Source: Bacteroidales bacterium
GTDB taxonomy: Bacteria; Bacteroidota; Bacteroidia; Bacteroidales; UBA7960
NCBI GenBank assembly: GCA_007131895.1
Contig: SLPR01000461.1
Location: 1 to 17,032, forward strand
DNA: 17,032 nt
Direction: 5' to 3'
The position numbers were made by a program, and so were the translations under genes. This document shows positions 16,263-17,032 of this stretch, in pieces (position 1 is the stretch's first letter; each line of letters opens with the position of its first letter). The notes beneath the pieces are model-generated. The model searched no databases. It saw only the letters and a list, made by a program, of their open reading frames with translations, and was not told where the DNA came from.

Positions 16263-16727
16263 ATGATTACTTACGTTAGATTCAGTCTTCTGTTTTTTGT
16301 AATTCATTTTGTGTGTTACATAATTGCAGGAGTAATAGATCTTCAACTGGCAAAGAAGATGTATGCTGGTAAAAACCGCTTGTACAAATCTTTCTTCAGA
16401 GATATGGACGATAAAAAGGAAAGCATGCGAATCGCAAAATTATTAATCCCATCACAATTTGTGAGGGCCATCGTTATGTCCATGGTTTTGTATCCGATAC
16501 TTCCATATTTAGAAGAACTATCTTTTACAATGCAATTTGTTTTTATGGTTTCCTTAATGTTTGTGTATGCAGATTTTGCCAGTGCAATTCCTTTTTCCAA
16601 TACCATTGAAGGGATAGTATATTTGAAAAAAGAATTTTTAGAGAAACGGGTTTTCTGGACAATTCAGCTTGAAGCGATTTTATATAGCCTGATGTTTGGA
16701 TTGTTATCAGCCTGGCTCCTGTTTTAG
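16263..16727 (+). CDS. Uncharacterised four-helix membrane protein
   Basis: A 154-residue protein with helices near residues 7-26, 65-84, 89-111 and 132-153, and a charged segment between helices 1 and 2 (KKMYAGKNRLYKSFFRDMDDKKESMR). I do not recognise a family. The start ATG is preceded by AAAAGG (16252-16257), a reasonable ribosome binding site, and the hydrophobic N-terminus begins at once, supporting this start. It lies 252 bases after the SpoIIM-like gene in the same direction, so co-transcription is uncertain. The composition is AT-rich like its neighbour, in contrast to the left part of the window. The tandem repeat array begins 26 bases after its stop codon. Confidence 0.7.
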   Translation: MITYVRFSLLFFVIHFVCYIIAGVIDLQLAKKMYAGKNRLYKSFFRDMDDKKESMRIAKLLIPSQFVRAIVMSMVLYPILPYLEELSFTMQFVFMVSLMFVYADFASAIPFSNTIEGIVYLKKEFLEKRVFWTIQLEAILYSLMFGLLSAWLLF

Positions 16728-16753
16728 CAGACACTAATGGAAAGACATAGTAA

Positions 16754-17032
16754 GATGAACCGAGTCATGACAATAATTTTGACACACACGCGGATGATTA
16801 TAATTCGCAGCATAGTAAAACATGCAGTATGAATAGTGTTGGCGAGCTCTCCCGCTTGAGCGGGAACCGACTTAATCAAATTTAAACAGATGAACCGAGC
16901 TATGACAAAAATTTTGACACACACGCGGATGATTATAATTCGCAGCATGGTAAAACATTTAGTCAGTGTATTGTTGGCGAGCTCCATCTGACCGACTTAA
17001 TCAAATTTAAACAGATGAACCTTGCATGCGCA
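16754..17032. repeat. Tandem array of 125-135 bp units running off the window
   Basis: Unit 1 spans 16754-16888 (135 bp), unit 2 spans 16889-17013 (125 bp), and a third begins at 17014 with GATGAACC. The first 70 bases of units 1 and 2 differ at about four positions and include TTTTGACACACACGCGGATG and ATTATAATTCGCAGCAT. A variable stretch follows, then a shared GTTGGCGAGCTC. Next comes a segment that is a hairpin only in unit 1, and then a shared 27-base tail ending AATCAAATTTAAACA. The array fills essentially all of the sequence after the last gene. No transposase or CRISPR-type short repeat is seen. Confidence 0.9.
16850..16865. repeat. Perfect hairpin inside repeat unit 1
   Basis: TCCCGCTTGAGCGGGA has seven-base complementary arms around a TG centre (as RNA, a six-pair stem with a UUGA loop). 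It accounts for the extra length of unit 1; unit 2 has a non-palindromic CCATCTG at this place. No T-run follows on either strand, so it is not a standard terminator. Confidence 0.75.

Noticed and set aside
15969..16346. Minus-strand open frame of 125 codons
   Set aside because: It overlaps the ends of two better-supported plus-strand membrane-protein genes and reads through the heptamer repeat.
16724..16987. Minus-strand open frame of 87 codons through the tandem repeat, with the peptide CFTMLRIIIIRVCVKI twice
   Set aside because: The 135 bp unit is a multiple of three, so the frame repeats by arithmetic; unit 2 differs in length by 10 bases and the array shows no coding-type substitution pattern.
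16754..17032. CRISPR array or integron attC cluster
   Set aside because: The repeated blocks are far longer than CRISPR repeats, spacers are absent, and I found no matching GTTRRRY/RYYYAAC core pair at the unit ends.

Overview
The window reads as a chromosomal segment from a member of the Bacteroidota, probably an environmental Bacteroidales- or Marinilabiliales-like organism. The evidence is two large secreted proteins ending in type IX secretion (T9SS) sorting domains with YPNPA motifs, a giant hybrid sensor kinase with a two-component-regulator propeller and Y_Y_Y domain, start codons mostly lacking Shine-Dalgarno sequences, and TAnnTTTG boxes of the Bacteroidota promoter type. No tRNA, rRNA, insertion sequence or CRISPR array was recognised.

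Layout. Positions 1-1407 (minus) hold the N-terminal part of a fused double-ATPase oligopeptide/dipeptide-type ABC transporter subunit; its C-terminus lies outside the window. Its leader contains a good intrinsic terminator pointing towards the gene, with no recognisable minus-strand gene upstream. A small four-helix membrane protein follows on the plus strand (1843-2352). Next is a 1308-residue hybrid histidine kinase (2608-6534) with 14 propeller blades and a C-terminal receiver but no DNA-binding domain, and then a GH3-family adenylating enzyme (6660-8192). Convergent to these on the minus strand are a small HELGH metallopeptidase-like protein (8229-8810) and a secreted TIM-barrel glycosidase-like protein with a T9SS tail (8940-11528). 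Divergent from the latter is a 1062-residue secreted CotH-kinase/lamin-tail protein, also with a T9SS tail (11806-14994).

From about 15.0 kb onward the character changes. The DNA is visibly more AT-rich and gene-sparse. It carries two small polytopic membrane proteins (15408-16010, possibly SpoIIM-like; 16263-16727, unrecognised), both with Shine-Dalgarno-like sequences, a heptanucleotide tandem repeat, and a tandem array of 125-135 bp units that runs off the right end. This right end looks like accessory sequence.

Working together: the two T9SS cargo proteins share a 277 bp divergent promoter region and may be co-regulated surface or extracellular proteins. The hybrid kinase could sense an extracellular ligand, but its output partner is not encoded here. 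The remaining genes do not form an obvious pathway. The observations most worth following up are the tandem repeat array at the right end, the uncharacterised glycosidase-like barrel, the T9SS-exported CotH protein, and the terminator-containing leader of the ABC gene.
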